This document shows positions 16,734 through 25,864 of a DNA stretch of 64,000 bases, one piece after another. The notes beneath the pieces were generated by a model. That model did not search any database, was not told the DNA's origin, and was given only the letters and a program-made list of their open reading frames with translations. The stretch lies in NCBI RefSeq assembly GCF_025685655.1, contig NZ_JAGSYG010000002.1:868001-932000 (forward strand), given 5' to 3'. Every line of letters begins with the position of its first letter. Position 1 is the first letter of the stretch. The position numbers and the translations under genes are program-made. The stretch comes from Acidicapsa ligni (GTDB taxonomy: Bacteria; Acidobacteriota; Terriglobia; Terriglobales; Acidobacteriaceae).

Positions 16734-19190
16734 TTGAATTTTCGTCGATTGCGCGTCTTTGCTTTTGTTGCCACGCTTATTTTTATTTGGCAGGTTCGCA
16801 CTGCTGACAGCCAGCAGCAGCCTAATACCAATGCGACGTATCACCAGTTGCGCACGTTGTTGCCGGGTCCGGCGACGATCGTGGTGGACAACTTTACTCT
16901 CAAGCGCGACTCGGCCACGTTTACCTTTACGCATGGGGAGTTCGCTCTCTTTGGCGAAGTGAATGGCAAGGTCACAGGTGCGGTTTTTGGCGGGACGGGG
17001 CATTTTCATCTGACGCCGCCGACTACGGTGGAACGGCACAATCTGCAGATCCTCACCAAAAAGTCAGAGTTCGACGAAGATTTCACACGGGTGGTACTGC
17101 GCTTCTCCGACAAAACTGCGGACGAACTGCGCAAGGCTGCCGTGAGCGGAAAGCAGGCTCAACCGGATAGCAGCCTCGTCCAGGCGGCAACGGAGTTTCA
17201 CACCTTTCAGCGTGAGCATCTTTTTGAAAACATCGACCTTCGCCTGCTTGAAGATGTTCTAAGCCCGGCACCATCGGCAGAAGGCGGCTTCTTTCTCGCG
17301 GCCATCAAAGGCTCCACGGATTCGCACCTGATCTTTGAGATCGATCCCCACGGCGCTCCCGTCGTAACTCCGGAAGAGGTAAGGCTGAGCAACTGGAACC
17401 AATGGGGCTGGACCTTTCCCTCGGCTTTTCATCTCGCGAGTGAATATACGGCCGGCACGGATAGCAGCCGGCAGGAAAACACGCCCTTCCACGTTGAGAG
17501 TGAAGACCTCGATACAACGATCGAAAAGAGCGGCTTCCTCGGCGGAGTAGCCACAGTGCATCTGCATGCCCTGGAGGACGGACTTGCAGTGGTGCCGCTC
17601 GAACTGTTCCCGACATTGCGCGTAAGCCATGTCGAAGGCGAACACGGAGAGGCTCTCGACTTTGTGCAGGAGAAGAGAGAGGAAGATGCCGATTTTGCGG
17701 TCGTCCTCGCTACGCCTCTCAAGAAGAACGATACGGCGATCCTCAAGATCACGTACGGCGGCAAGGATGCAGTGGTCAATCGCGGTGGCGATAACTATGA
17801 TCCCATCGCGCGCGAAAACTGGTTTCCCAACGGAGGCACTTCGTTCGGCAGTTATTCGCGATACAAGATGCGCTTTCATTCGCCTAAAGAGACTTCGTTA
17901 ATTGCGACGGGCGACAAGTTGAGCGATAAAGTAGATGGCAAATCGCGCATCACCGAGTGGGATTCCATGACGCCGCTGCCGGTTGCGGGATTTCATCTGG
18001 GCCTTTTCGTCGAGAAAGATGGGAAGACTCCAGATGGTTTGGCGGTATCTGCCTATGCCAACAGTGAACTGCCGAGCTGGGCACAGGGCGTTCGAAACGC
18101 GGCTAACGATGAGGGCATGGGGCCGCAGCTTGGGTCTCACATGTCAGGCATGGCCGTCGGTAATCTGAATACGACCGGGATGCTTCCGGCTACGTTGTCG
18201 CAAGGCACAGTTGCTGCGCAGATTTACACGAACTATTTTGGCAAACTGCCTTTCGATCATCTGGCCTTGTCACAGCAGCCTGCATGCGACTTTGGTCAGA
18301 GCTGGCCGATGCTTGTGTATCTGCCGATCTGCGGCTTCTGGGATCAGACGATTCAGAATCAGTTCGGGCTCAACCCTGCTGATCCGTATTGGAAGACGGT
18401 GACAGCGCATGAAGTCGCGCATCAGTGGTGGGGCCACACCGTGGGATTTATGAGTTACCGCGACCAGTGGATGAGTGAAGGTTTTGCCGATGCGTCGGCC
18501 TCAATCTTTCTCCAGAAGACACGCAAGACGCCCAATGATTTTCGTGATTTCTGGAAGCAGCTCAAAACGCAGTTGACGGACCGCAATGCCGATGGATTTC
18601 GTCCCATCGACGTGGGCCCGGTAACGATGGGCAGCCGGCTCAGTTCGCCAAAAACCGGATGGAGCGTCTATCAGAACCTCGTCTATCCCAAGGGCGCATA
18701 CATTCTGCACATGGTGCGTATGATGATGTTTTCTTCGAAGACAGGTGACGCGGATTTCATCGCCATGATGCATGACTTCGTCGATACCTACAGGCTCAAG
18801 GTCGCTACTACCGAGGACTTCAAAGCAATGCTTGAGAAGCACATGACACCCGGCATGGATCTCGATCACAACCACAAGATGGATTGGTTCTTCAACGAGT
18901 ATGTGTATGGCACCGATCTGCCGCAGTATCACTTCGAGACGCAGCTAAAAGAGAACAGCGACGAGGACTCGCTCTACTTCAAACTTACGCAATCGGGTGT
19001 TCCGGAAAGCTTTAAAATGCTGGTGCCTGTCTACCTGGAACTCAGCGATGGACGCGCGGTTCGAATGGGCACTGTGACGATCATCGGCAATCAGGTGGTG
19101 GAGAAAACGATTCGGCTGGCCAAGCCTCCGGTCGCTATCAAGAAAGTCTCAATCGACTACATGCATGACGTGCTGGCAGTAGAAAACTAG
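16734..19190 (+). CDS. M1-family metallopeptidase (secreted aminopeptidase)
   Basis: A zinc aminopeptidase of the gluzincin clan. The signal sequence at the N-terminus (FAFVATLIFIWQVRTADS) indicates export. The catalytic HEVAH lies at 559-563 and, 18 residues later, the third zinc ligand in MSEGFADA, giving HEXXH-x18-E as required for M1. A long N-terminal beta region (about 30-500) replaces the usual M1 saddle domain, and the ERAP1-like C-terminus is missing, so this is a short atypical type. TTG start at 16734. The gene converges with the next, leaving only two bases between stops. Confidence 0.88.
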   Translation: MNFRRLRVFAFVATLIFIWQVRTADSQQQPNTNATYHQLRTLLPGPATIVVDNFTLKRDSATFTFTHGEFALFGEVNGKVTGAVFGGTGHFHLTPPTTVERHNLQILTKKSEFDEDFTRVVLRFSDKTADELRKAAVSGKQAQPDSSLVQAATEFHTFQREHLFENIDLRLLEDVLSPAPSAEGGFFLAAIKGSTDSHLIFEIDPHGAPVVTPEEVRLSNWNQWGWTFPSAFHLASEYTAGTDSSRQENTPFHVESEDLDTTIEKSGFLGGVATVHLHALEDGLAVVPLELFPTLRVSHVEGEHGEALDFVQEKREEDADFAVVLATPLKKNDTAILKITYGGKDAVVNRGGDNYDPIARENWFPNGGTSFGSYSRYKMRFHSPKETSLIATGDKLSDKVDGKSRITEWDSMTPLPVAGFHLGLFVEKDGKTPDGLAVSAYANSELPSWAQGVRNAANDEGMGPQLGSHMSGMAVGNLNTTGMLPATLSQGTVAAQIYTNYFGKLPFDHLALSQQPACDFGQSWPMLVYLPICGFWDQTIQNQFGLNPADPYWKTVTAHEVAHQWWGHTVGFMSYRDQWMSEGFADASASIFLQKTRKTPNDFRDFWKQLKTQLTDRNADGFRPIDVGPVTMGSRLSSPKTGWSVYQNLVYPKGAYILHMVRMMMFSSKTGDADFIAMMHDFVDTYRLKVATTEDFKAMLEKHMTPGMDLDHNHKMDWFFNEYVYGTDLPQYHFETQLKENSDEDSLYFKLTQSGVPESFKMLVPVYLELSDGRAVRMGTVTIIGNQVVEKTIRLAKPPVAIKKVSIDYMHDVLAVEN

Positions 19191-19192
19191 TT

Positions 19193-20764
19193 CTAATAGC
19201 GGGTGCGTCCGGTCTCTTCGGTTGTAACTCCGAAGTGCATGGTGCGGTAGTCGAAGGTATAACTCTTCAACTCGTCCAGGGCATCCATACCCAGGGTGCC
19301 ATAGGTATCATCGACTGCGCTTGAGCCAAGCGGTTCCGTGAGCACCTGCATGAAGTGGAAGCTCGCCGGAGTCTCTCCTACCAGAAGGCGCACCGATTCG
19401 GAGACATACGCCGGCGCGGGAGGCTTATGCTGCGATCCGGGCATGCTGAGCAACTGCATCTTCTTGTCTGCAAACTCGTCTTCATGCTCGGCATAGTAGC
19501 GGGATGTGAGATAGGTCTGCTGCCCACTGGCGTCAATCGCGTACATGCGCTCTTCGCCGGGCTTGCCGAGTGCTGCGAGGATCTGGTCGCCGTCCAGAAA
19601 GAAGCGTGCGCCGCTGGTGAGACGCTCGCCTTTTTCGCCCGGCTGTACCTCGATCTTGGCGTCGGCGGTGATCTTCAGGCTCCCCAGCGCGGAGATCGCG
19701 GGATAGCCCAGCACGCCGCGCACCTCGTAATGCGATTGTGGAAAGGCATAATCCGCATCGTCAAAGACAAAGGCAGTCATGTTGCGAAAGGTAACCGTCC
19801 CCAGCGTGAAGCGTGGAATCACCGTTGCGTGAACCACCATCGCCCGGCCCGTGATGGTGTGCACCGTCGCTGACTGCTCGGATATTTTAAGCCCGACTTC
19901 TCTTGCCGTGGAACGGCAGATGAGATTAAAAGGAGCGGTCGGGTCGAGCATCCAGTCATGCGATTGCGCGTCGACAAAAACCGGGATATCCGTCAGCCCG
20001 ATCGCATCGCGGTCATAGGGCAGGGAAAACGCGTCGCCCGGTTCGACCGTCATCGCAGGATGGCCAATGGCGAGGGGCAGCAGCTTCAGCGGAAGCTCGA
20101 TCTCGTCCCGCTCATCGGCAGTCAGGCTGGCGCCCATACGGCTGTCGTAGTTCTGGTATGCCTGCGATGCCTTGGCCCATTGGCCGGTGCGTAGATAGTC
20201 CTCGGCGAGCGCTTTGCGAACGATTTTTTCCTGAGCCGCATCGCCGCTGGAGACTAAGGAATCCAGCAGCGGCTCCAGCATCTGGATGGACTCCAGCGGC
20301 TTGTTCTCATGATTGGCGAGCACGCCGCGCAGGAGTTGCTTTTGCTTTGGCGGCAGCACCGCGTCGTCATTGCTCTCCGGGGCATCGAGCATCTGTTCCA
20401 TGTCCGGGAACTGGTGATCTCGCAGCAGTGAAAACAGCCTGGAAAAGGTACTCTGCTCCTGGCCGAATTGTGACCCGGTCCGAACCTGCGCGCCTGCGCC
20501 GGGAGCTGCCTCCGGCGTGGCGCCGGGCTGCTGTGCACTGGACTGCTGTGGAGGTGCAGGAGGCGATGGCAATGTTTGCGGCGTTTGGGACTTTTGGGGC
20601 TGCGGTAATGCGGGTTTTGGTGTAGCGTCCTGCGGAAGAGTTTCCTGGGCGTTCAATGCTGTTACCGCTGCCAGACTTGAAATCAGCATCCATGCGACGC
20701 CAACATGGGGTCTCCCAACCTGCCTGATAGCTCTGCCCCACTTACCCAAGTCACAACCAAACAT
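19193..20764 (-). CDS. Secreted retropepsin-like aspartic protease-fold protein
   Basis: A 523-residue exported protein: signal segment ending near ALNAQ, a Pro/Gln-rich low-complexity linker (about 41-95), TPR-like helices (about 100-240), then two retropepsin-type beta lobes. Lobe one has WMLDPTAPFNLI where retropepsins have a D-T/S-G-A motif, followed by VRGVLGYPAISALGSLKI; lobe two carries YGTLGMDALDELKSYTFDY. The Asp is kept but the following DPTA departs from the DTGA consensus, so catalysis is uncertain. Such proteins occur in Acidobacteria as aspartyl protease family members. A function in envelope protein turnover is only a guess. Confidence 0.7.
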   Translation of the reverse strand: MFGCDLGKWGRAIRQVGRPHVGVAWMLISSLAAVTALNAQETLPQDATPKPALPQPQKSQTPQTLPSPPAPPQQSSAQQPGATPEAAPGAGAQVRTGSQFGQEQSTFSRLFSLLRDHQFPDMEQMLDAPESNDDAVLPPKQKQLLRGVLANHENKPLESIQMLEPLLDSLVSSGDAAQEKIVRKALAEDYLRTGQWAKASQAYQNYDSRMGASLTADERDEIELPLKLLPLAIGHPAMTVEPGDAFSLPYDRDAIGLTDIPVFVDAQSHDWMLDPTAPFNLICRSTAREVGLKISEQSATVHTITGRAMVVHATVIPRFTLGTVTFRNMTAFVFDDADYAFPQSHYEVRGVLGYPAISALGSLKITADAKIEVQPGEKGERLTSGARFFLDGDQILAALGKPGEERMYAIDASGQQTYLTSRYYAEHEDEFADKKMQLLSMPGSQHKPPAPAYVSESVRLLVGETPASFHFMQVLTEPLGSSAVDDTYGTLGMDALDELKSYTFDYRTMHFGVTTEETGRTRY

Positions 20765-21127
20765 GCTACGAAGTTACCAGATCTTCCACCCTTAATTCAG
20801 TTTCGTTCTATCGGTTGCGATTCCTTGGTACTGCCGGGATGTGGTACTCCTGCGCAAATTCCTGCCCGATTTGAATAGACACGTGGACCGCCGCTGATTA
20901 GACTTGAGCTTTCCCCGATTCAGTGTAAAGAATCGCAAAAGGACGCATAACAATACGGTCGTCCGATTGCCGTTGTCCCAGTAGGGTAAGTTTGTCCGTA
21001 GGTTTATACAGGGGAGAATACAGGAACGGCCCGGCATATTTGTATCATTGGCGACAGCACTAGCACGCAGCATGTCTTAACTTAGGGAGTTCAGCCCGTA
21101 ATAAACCGCCCGTTTCCAGGATGGAAT
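20765..21127. other. Divergent intergenic region
   Basis: 363 bp between the leftward retropepsin-like gene and the rightward hydrolase; promoters for both directions must lie here. I see AT-richer segments but no clear -35/-10 pair, RNA gene or strong hairpin. Short frames on both strands lack coding character. Confidence 0.5.
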
Positions 21128-22156
21128 ATGGTATTTTTCGTTTCGCTCATTTGCTGCGCCGCGGCACTTGCGTCTGCAGGGTTTCTTTATCAATGGTTTG
21201 GAGCACATCGCGATCGTCGTCTTTACGCCGGTCTTGGCCGATGGATCAGTATTGGGAACGGCTGCAAGCTTTATATGCTCGAAAAAGGTTCGGGCGGCCC
21301 AACTGTACTTTTTGAGGCTGGAATAGCCGCGACCAATCTGAATTGGTGCCATATTCAGGATATGGTCTCCGAATTCACCCATACCGCCTCTTACGATCGC
21401 GGCGGTCTTGGCTGGAGCAGCCCATCGAACACCGTGCGCACCCCCGGCAACATTGCGATTGAGCTGAACGCGATGCTGGAGGCTGCTGGCATCAAGCCGC
21501 CCTACGTGCTTGTAGGCCACTCCTTTGGCGGGCTTGTCATGCGGCGTTACGCGCTCCTCTATCCGGAAAATGTCGCAGGCATCATCCTGGTAGATCCCAT
21601 GCGCTGTGAAGAATGGCCTCCGTTGAACCCAGAGAAGCAGGCGTTGCTCGATCGTGGCGCAAAGCTCTCCGGTTATGCGGTTCCCATCGCACGGTCGGGC
21701 CTGGCCCGGCTCGCTGTAACGTCCCTGCTCTGCCGTTCCGGGCGCCTGTCCACCTTTCTGGCTGGAGCAGCCGGCAAAGGGGGAATGCATGTCCTCGGCC
21801 GCATCAAAAGCGAAGTTGGCAAGATGCCTGAGGCAGTCTGGCCCATCGTGGCCGCTCACTGGTCGCGTCCTGGCTACTACGTCGGCATGTCAGACCATAT
21901 CGTGGCTGTTCCCGACACCGTGCGGGAGATGCAAAACGCCGAACCCATCTTCGGCATTCCTATTTTGCTGTTGACGCCGATCACCTCTTCTCCGCTGACG
22001 GATGAATGCCTGGCCTGCATCGGGGACAACATTCAGCAGGTAATCGCGCCAGAGAGCGAGCATTGGATTCATCTCGATGAGCCGGATCTGGTCATCGACT
22101 CCATCCGGGAGATGGTGATGGCCACCAGTTCCATGACGGTTGAGGTCATTGCCTAA
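21128..22156 (+). CDS. Alpha/beta hydrolase, membrane-anchored or secreted
   Basis: A 342-residue serine hydrolase. A hydrophobic N-terminus (FFVSLICCAAALASAGFLYQ) is a signal anchor. The fold shows the oxyanion strand (PTVLFEAGIA), the nucleophile elbow GHSFGG with Ser near residue 132, and a late His in ESEHWIHLDEP. The acid residue is not certain. Substrate unknown; family members include esterases and haloperoxidase-like enzymes. It may share a transcript with the kinase 168 bp downstream, but the hairpin between them argues against strict coupling. Confidence 0.85.
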   Translation: MVFFVSLICCAAALASAGFLYQWFGAHRDRRLYAGLGRWISIGNGCKLYMLEKGSGGPTVLFEAGIAATNLNWCHIQDMVSEFTHTASYDRGGLGWSSPSNTVRTPGNIAIELNAMLEAAGIKPPYVLVGHSFGGLVMRRYALLYPENVAGIILVDPMRCEEWPPLNPEKQALLDRGAKLSGYAVPIARSGLARLAVTSLLCRSGRLSTFLAGAAGKGGMHVLGRIKSEVGKMPEAVWPIVAAHWSRPGYYVGMSDHIVAVPDTVREMQNAEPIFGIPILLLTPITSSPLTDECLACIGDNIQQVIAPESEHWIHLDEPDLVIDSIREMVMATSSMTVEVIA

Positions 22157-22261
22157 GGCTGCCACGTATTGATTTTGACCGGCGGCTTGGGTCATTACTG
22201 ACGGCTCGGGTTATTTTGGTTGTGGACCATTTTGGTCCTGACGAGTTTCATATTGTTTTCA

Positions 22262-22281
22262 GGCGGGACTCTTGTCCCGCC
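22262..22281 (+). promoter_or_regulatory. GC-rich hairpin between hydrolase and kinase genes
   Basis: GGCGGGAC-TCTT-GTCCCGCC is a perfect 8-bp stem with a four-base loop. A second small inverted repeat (GGACC-ATTTT-GGTCC, 22224-22238) precedes it. No U-run follows, so it could be a weak terminator of the hydrolase gene or a leader structure 43 bp before the kinase start. Confidence 0.5.
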
Positions 22282-22324
22282 CTATGAACTCCCTTATGTC
22301 TCTCCCGGTACACTGTCAGTAACG

Positions 22325-24802
22325 ATGAAGCGAAGAATGATCGAGCACTACGAGATACTCCGCCGCCTTGGTGCGGGCGGGAGCGGCGTCGTGTATCTCG
22401 CCAATGACACACTTCTGACGCGTCCGGTCGTGCTCAAGATTCTGCGCCGCGGGCTGCTTACGCAGGGGCAGATGCGGACCACCGTCCTGCGCGAAGCCCG
22501 GTTGGCATCGGCCATCGAACACCCTAACGTCTGCGCTATCTATGAAGTAGGCGAAACCGGCGAAGAAGCGTACATCGTAATGCAGTTCGTTCCCGGCCAG
22601 TCGGTCGATACGCTGATCGCGCGCGGACCGGCAAATGTGCAGCTCGTGCTTTCGGTCGGCATTCAGATCGCGGACGGCCTCCAGGCAGCCCATGCGCTGG
22701 GTATTTTTCACCGTGACCTGAAGCCTCAGAATGTCATGCTGACCGACGGAGGGCTGGTCAAGATCCTCGACTTCGGTCTGGCTCGCCGCCTGCATCCGGA
22801 AGAGGCGGATTTCGATCCGTCCAAACCAACTGTTCCCCGAACTACTTCTCTCGCAGAGACTTACACCGCGCGCGGCGGAACAATCCGCTACATGGCCCCG
22901 GAGCAATTCGTCACCGGCCAGTCGAGCGTGCAGTCGGATATCTGGGCGCTTGGTGTCCTGCTCTACGAACTCACGGCTGGACGGCACCCGTTTGCGCGTC
23001 CCGATGCAGAAGATTTCCAGGTCATTCGCGCGATCCAGTTTTCAGATCCGCCCGATCTGGAGGAGATCGTTCCCGGTCTTTCCATCGAGTTGAAGAGTGT
23101 GATCGCGACTTGCCTGGAAAAGAATCCCGCTGTCCGTTACTCCTCGGCCGGCGAGGTAAGGGAAGCACTCAAAACCATCATGAAAGCGATGCAGCTTGAG
23201 ACGGGCGGTATTCCCGGCGACGCTGCGGCCAATCTTGTGACCAGCGGCCCGGAAGCGGAGAAGCGAACCACCAGCTTTCTCTCGATGCTTGCCGAGCGCT
23301 TTCGCGAGTCCAGCAGCGAGTCTCCGCGCCAGAACTCCGTCGTGGTGCTGCCGTTCAATAATCTTGGCACCACACAGGTTGCGCCGCTCTATGGGTTTGC
23401 GCTGGCCGATGCGATCGCAGCGCGGTTGGCCCGCATTCCATCCATAGTTGTCCGTCCATCCAGCTCCCTGATGAGCCTGCCTACCGCGCAGATGGACCCG
23501 CTCGATATTGGCCAGAAGCTGCTGGTTTCGCATGTATTGGCGGGGAATTTCATGCGCTCCGAGCAGGGCTTCGACCTCAACTGGCAGTTGCTTGACGTGG
23601 CTTCGCAAAGCGTACGCTCCGGTGGAACGATCAGTGTTGCTTCGTTCGATCTGATTGCCGTGCAGAATGAAATCTCCAACGAAGTTTTCGCCGTGCTGCA
23701 AGGCATCGGCGGCGTCGATAACCGCTCGCCGCAGTCTGAAAATGGCAGGTCCGTCTCCCGCGATGTTTCGTTGCCGGATGTCGTTTCGGAAGAGTATCTG
23801 CAAGCGCGTGCGTTGCTCAGTTCCTTTATGACTCGCACCGGCTCGCGTGCGGATCTCGATCGCGCCCATGCTTTATTTGAGAACATCACCACCAGCGATC
23901 CGGAGTTTGCCGCTGGCTGGTCCGGCCTGGGCATTGCCGAACTGCAATATGTGCGCCACGGCTTCGGCGGCCAGATTCACGTGATGACAGCTCGCCGCGC
24001 CTTTGATCTTGCTTACAAGCTCGATCCCGGCTCGACCGAGGCCAATCTTTATCGCATCTACATGCTGCTCTCGCGTGGCGAAAAAGAATCGGCTCGTCAC
24101 GGCATTGCCAACCTGCTCAGCTCAGCGGCCAACGACTGGAATGTGCACATGGTCGCGGGCATTACGCTGCGTATCGACGGCATGTATGAAGAGGCGTTGA
24201 ACCAGTTCAGCCAGGCGCTCAAGCTGAATCCAGCGAACGCGGCGCTGCTCTATAATCACCGCGCACGCGTCTATCACTACAAAAATCAGCTTGAGGTTGC
24301 AGGCGACGAGCTTGCCAAGGGTCTGGCGCTTGAGCCGCGGCATCCGCTATTGCGAACTTCGGCTGGCTACCAGCAGATGCGCATGGGCAATCTGCACGAG
24401 GCGATTGCGCTTCTTGAAGCTGTGATTCACGACGACAACTCGATGCGCATCGCCGTTCCAACGCTGGCGTTTTGCTACGTGCAGGTGGGCGAACGAGCGC
24501 GGGGCGCTGCTCTGCTCAAGGACGACACGCTTGCCGCCGCCGAAGCCGACAGCGAAATGGCCTATCGCCTTGCTTCGTATTTCGCTGTCGAGGGCGACTC
24601 CAGCGAGGCGTTGCACTGGCTGCGCCGGGCGATTTACCTGGGGAACGAAAACTATCCTTGGTTCGCCAAGAATCCTGCATGGAATAACCTGCGTACCAAC
24701 TCGGATTTCGACCGGATTCTCGAAGATCTGAAAAAAGCGTATCGCAAGAATCAGAAGATCTGGACACGGCTGCTGGAGCAGGTTCCGCACGATTCCGAAT
24801 AA
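22325..24802 (+). CDS. Ser/Thr protein kinase with TolB-like and TPR domains
   Basis: A eukaryotic-like kinase domain (about 1-280): glycine loop GAGGSGVV (16-23), VLK lysine near 38, catalytic loop HRDLKPQN (about 129-136), DFG, APEQ. The next part (about 335-470; SVVVLPFNNLG, FALADAIAARLARIPSIVV, YVLAGN-like LAGNFMR) resembles the TolB-like/FlgO-type module found in some adenylate cyclases and kinases. TPR repeats fill 500-825. I see no transmembrane helix, unlike PknB kinases, so it is probably cytosolic. The frame runs up to a TTG at 22220, but ATG 22325 (or 22337) fits the family start. Targets unknown. Confidence 0.9.
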   Translation: MKRRMIEHYEILRRLGAGGSGVVYLANDTLLTRPVVLKILRRGLLTQGQMRTTVLREARLASAIEHPNVCAIYEVGETGEEAYIVMQFVPGQSVDTLIARGPANVQLVLSVGIQIADGLQAAHALGIFHRDLKPQNVMLTDGGLVKILDFGLARRLHPEEADFDPSKPTVPRTTSLAETYTARGGTIRYMAPEQFVTGQSSVQSDIWALGVLLYELTAGRHPFARPDAEDFQVIRAIQFSDPPDLEEIVPGLSIELKSVIATCLEKNPAVRYSSAGEVREALKTIMKAMQLETGGIPGDAAANLVTSGPEAEKRTTSFLSMLAERFRESSSESPRQNSVVVLPFNNLGTTQVAPLYGFALADAIAARLARIPSIVVRPSSSLMSLPTAQMDPLDIGQKLLVSHVLAGNFMRSEQGFDLNWQLLDVASQSVRSGGTISVASFDLIAVQNEISNEVFAVLQGIGGVDNRSPQSENGRSVSRDVSLPDVVSEEYLQARALLSSFMTRTGSRADLDRAHALFENITTSDPEFAAGWSGLGIAELQYVRHGFGGQIHVMTARRAFDLAYKLDPGSTEANLYRIYMLLSRGEKESARHGIANLLSSAANDWNVHMVAGITLRIDGMYEEALNQFSQALKLNPANAALLYNHRARVYHYKNQLEVAGDELAKGLALEPRHPLLRTSAGYQQMRMGNLHEAIALLEAVIHDDNSMRIAVPTLAFCYVQVGERARGAALLKDDTLAAAEADSEMAYRLASYFAVEGDSSEALHWLRRAIYLGNENYPWFAKNPAWNNLRTNSDFDRILEDLKKAYRKNQKIWTRLLEQVPHDSE

Positions 24803-24823
24803 TGGCCGGGCTCTACAGAGTCT

Positions 24824-25741
24824 TCAATACCTGAATTGAAAATGTTCGAGCGCCAGCACCACCGCCACGGAAAAAGCCGGCGCACTCAAGGTCGAGAGAA
24901 AATTCACAGCATCGTTATTCAGCCAACGGCCGCGTTCGAGCGTTGCGCCCAGCAGGCTGTCGAATAGCAGACCGAAGACTCCGCCAACAAACACCAGCCA
25001 GAAAATGGACCATCCGTTTCCGAGTACGGGTCCAAGCACCAGGGCGGACACGGCGCCGATGATTGCAGCGGCTACGACTCCGGCAGCAGTGCCTATCAGC
25101 GTGATGGCGCCATCGGTTCCCGGTTCCACCACGCGCAGGGATGTAACCATGCGCGGACGGCCGCCAAAAACCTGCCCAATTTCAGAGGAAGCCGTGTCCG
25201 CCGCCGCTTCTGCAAGTGCCGCGGACGAGAGCGTGAGCGCCAGCGATGGACCATGCTGAGCCGATCCCAGCGTGCCCAGGAACAATGCGGATAACGTGGG
25301 ATGAGCCAGCAAAGCCGCTGCCCCGAGATTTGCTGCCACCTGTGCGGAATTTCGCCCGTGTTTTTCTTCGCTGGTGCCGAGCTTCTCTTTTTTGGATCGC
25401 CCGATTTTGGTTGCCGCATACGCAATCAAAAATACGGCCAGCACCGGCAGTAGACCGCCGTGGAGCCAACTGCTCGAATACGGGTAGTTCGTAGTCGAAT
25501 ACATCAGGCTTGCCGCAAGGGTTGCCCCTGTCGCAGCCGCAGCCGCGGTGCCTGCCCTCAGCCGCCATACGACCAGGCCAAAAACACTGCAGATTCCCAG
25601 GGTCGTCCAGGCTACGACAGGCACTTGGTTCGACCACCAAAGACTGTCCAGCAGGGCGCTGATCGCTGTCCAGGGCACCACCAGCAGCAGGATTATTTTG
25701 GACTGCCAATTCAGCGAATGTTGTGACTCAAGATTTCCCAC
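24824..25741 (-). CDS. DUF92-family integral membrane protein
   Basis: A 305-residue protein with six or more hydrophobic segments and the DUF92 (TMEM19-like) landmarks RNSAQVAANLGAAAL, LAEAAADTASSEIG, PGTDGAITLIGT, GLLFDSLLGATL and LNNDAVNFLST. The plant relative VTE6 is reported to be a phytyl-phosphate kinase, so a polyprenyl-phosphate role is possible, but nothing here confirms a substrate. A GTG start at 25741 follows AAGGGGAG. The gene converges with the kinase gene, 21 bp apart. Confidence 0.87.
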   Translation of the reverse strand: MGNLESQHSLNWQSKIILLLVVPWTAISALLDSLWWSNQVPVVAWTTLGICSVFGLVVWRLRAGTAAAAATGATLAASLMYSTTNYPYSSSWLHGGLLPVLAVFLIAYAATKIGRSKKEKLGTSEEKHGRNSAQVAANLGAAALLAHPTLSALFLGTLGSAQHGPSLALTLSSAALAEAAADTASSEIGQVFGGRPRMVTSLRVVEPGTDGAITLIGTAAGVVAAAIIGAVSALVLGPVLGNGWSIFWLVFVGGVFGLLFDSLLGATLERGRWLNNDAVNFLSTLSAPAFSVAVVLALEHFQFRY

Positions 25742-25864
25742 ACGTCTCCCCTTCGATCTGGTCCAAGTCCTGCTTTACACAAGACTACCAACCAACGCCT
25801 GTCCAATGCGTCCAACCGTCATACCTGTGATTTACAATCGACCAGTAAGCAGGACATTGACTGA

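Noticed and set aside
20792..21073. Minus-strand 93-codon frame in the gap before the hydrolase gene
   Set aside because: Composition is not protein-like (many Arg, Asn, Ser, Cys), no homology recognised, no ribosome site.
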